A stretch of DNA of 64,000 nt from Ciborinia camelliae (Eukaryota > Ascomycota > Leotiomycetes > Helotiales > Sclerotiniaceae): contig JANPYM010000010.1 of NCBI GenBank assembly GCA_025890175.1, positions 960,427 to 1,024,426 on the forward strand. Direction: 5' to 3'. Position 1 is the first letter of the stretch, and every line of letters begins with the position of its first letter. A program made the translations under genes and the position numbers. Of the stretch, positions 63,227-64,000 are shown in pieces. Below the pieces are notes generated by a model. It saw only the letters and a program-made list of their open reading frames with translations. It did not search any database and had not been told where the DNA came from.

Positions 63227-64000
63227 TGACGCCGGCATTTCAACTCGTCTTGAGAAATTTTACGAGCTTTATTCCTACCATAGGGATTGAAATGCAATCT
63301 GACTCTTACCGGTGGGCCCATATCCAAGGCCTTTTCTTGCCCGAGATATGGTCTACAGAATCAAGCCATCTTGGCTCTATCTCTGTATCGTGTAAGACTG
63401 AAGGCGATATCTGCCAAAGTGCGGCTCTACAACTATATCCACAATGAAATGGCGGGCTCGGAGAGATCTAATTTCCTGCAGCTTCTGCCTTGTTTCATTC
63501 TTCATGTTAACACCCACCTAAGAAACAACAGATCAGCAATCAACTCATAATTTCAGTTTGTTGAGTTGTGGTGACCAAGATGATGAAAGCTTAATGGCAT
63601 AAGGCGCAACTACGAAAGCCTTGTTCGAATACCATGGGACTTACGCATGGTGTATGGTGCCATGGACGACATGAAACTTATCGAAACTTTTTGAGGCGCC
63701 AATTATATTTGACAGTTGATGATTAGAAGCATTCTGCAGCACCACGACCGAAAGGAACTACACTTCGAAAGAAAGAGCTGATAGCAATCATACGGCTACG
63801 AATGAAATGCCCATCGAACTTAAATGGTCTTGTACACTGTACCGCGATTCCATTTCTGCAGACCGATCGTCACTCCGAAAAGCCGACAGGTCGACCCGAA
63901 TCTTGCCGGGTACGTCGAACAAGTTAAGACCGATTCCATCTCAAGAGATATCTTCTCCACTCTGGGCCACTAGACCTAAATGTACAACTTGAGTGTTAGT
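63227..64000. other. Right-edge interval without a supported gene
   Basis: Directly after the F-box-like gene, one plus frame (to about 63290) reads SWSADDAGISTRLEKFYELY, which looks protein-like but cannot be joined in phase to the upstream exons. It might be an alternative C-terminus. The rest has only short frames. A gene continuing beyond the window cannot be excluded. Confidence 0.4.

Overview
The window is nuclear DNA from a filamentous ascomycete (Pezizomycotina). Genes carry many short introns (about 47-100 nt) with GTAAGT-like donors and CTAAC/CTGAC-like branch sites. The recognisable proteins are fungal: a GH15 glucoamylase with a CBM20 domain, an Fhl1-type FHA-forkhead factor, Ten1, Snf7, Snu66, a PC4/Sub1 coactivator and a PXA-PX-nexin_C protein. 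Moderate GC content, wide intergenic spaces and frequent TACCTACC/GGTAGGTA motifs suggest a leotiomycete (Helotiales-like) genome; that placement is inference. I saw no rRNA, tRNA, CRISPR array, viral sequence or intact transposon. All exon models below were built by hand from splice signals and frame.

Layout. 1-229: acidic tail of a gene entering from the left (possibly histone chaperone Rtt106). 230-6190: gene-poor. 6191-8029 (-): two-exon 551-aa protein of unknown function. 12258-14131 (-): ten-exon polynucleotide kinase 3'-phosphatase. 14.1-16.4 kb: no clean gene, but two overlapping protein-like frames near 15 kb. 16450-17064 (-): 204-aa orphan. 19282-22371 (-): 1029-aa PXA-PX-nexin_C membrane protein, bracketed by two degenerate 18-bp minisatellites. 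23774-24629 (+): PC4/Sub1. 25115-27320 (-): secreted glucoamylase, convergent with PC4. 29788-31848 (+): Snu66/SART1. 35570-39274 (+): Fhl1-like factor. 39.3-44.5 kb: gene-poor. 44532-44990 (+): three-exon 115-aa conserved orphan. 46317-46920 (-) and 47479-48336 (+): Ten1 and Snf7, divergent across a 558-bp promoter. 50467-59890 (+): fourteen-exon gene for a 2665-residue disordered acidic repeat protein. 62122-63226 (+): 318-aa F-box-like protein.

The genes do not form a pathway or biosynthetic cluster. They are mostly housekeeping: DNA-end repair (PNKP), telomere capping (Ten1), transcription (PC4, Fhl1), splicing (Snu66), membrane trafficking (Snf7, PX protein) and starch use (glucoamylase). 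The least ordinary object is the giant acidic gene. Twelve consecutive introns all lie in phase 1, so eleven exons are frame-neutral modules. Exon 5 holds about eight 42-44 residue tandem repeats, and the protein ends in a long Arg/Ser/Glu-rich basic domain. A large septal-pore or leashin-type scaffold is one possibility, but I could not establish it.
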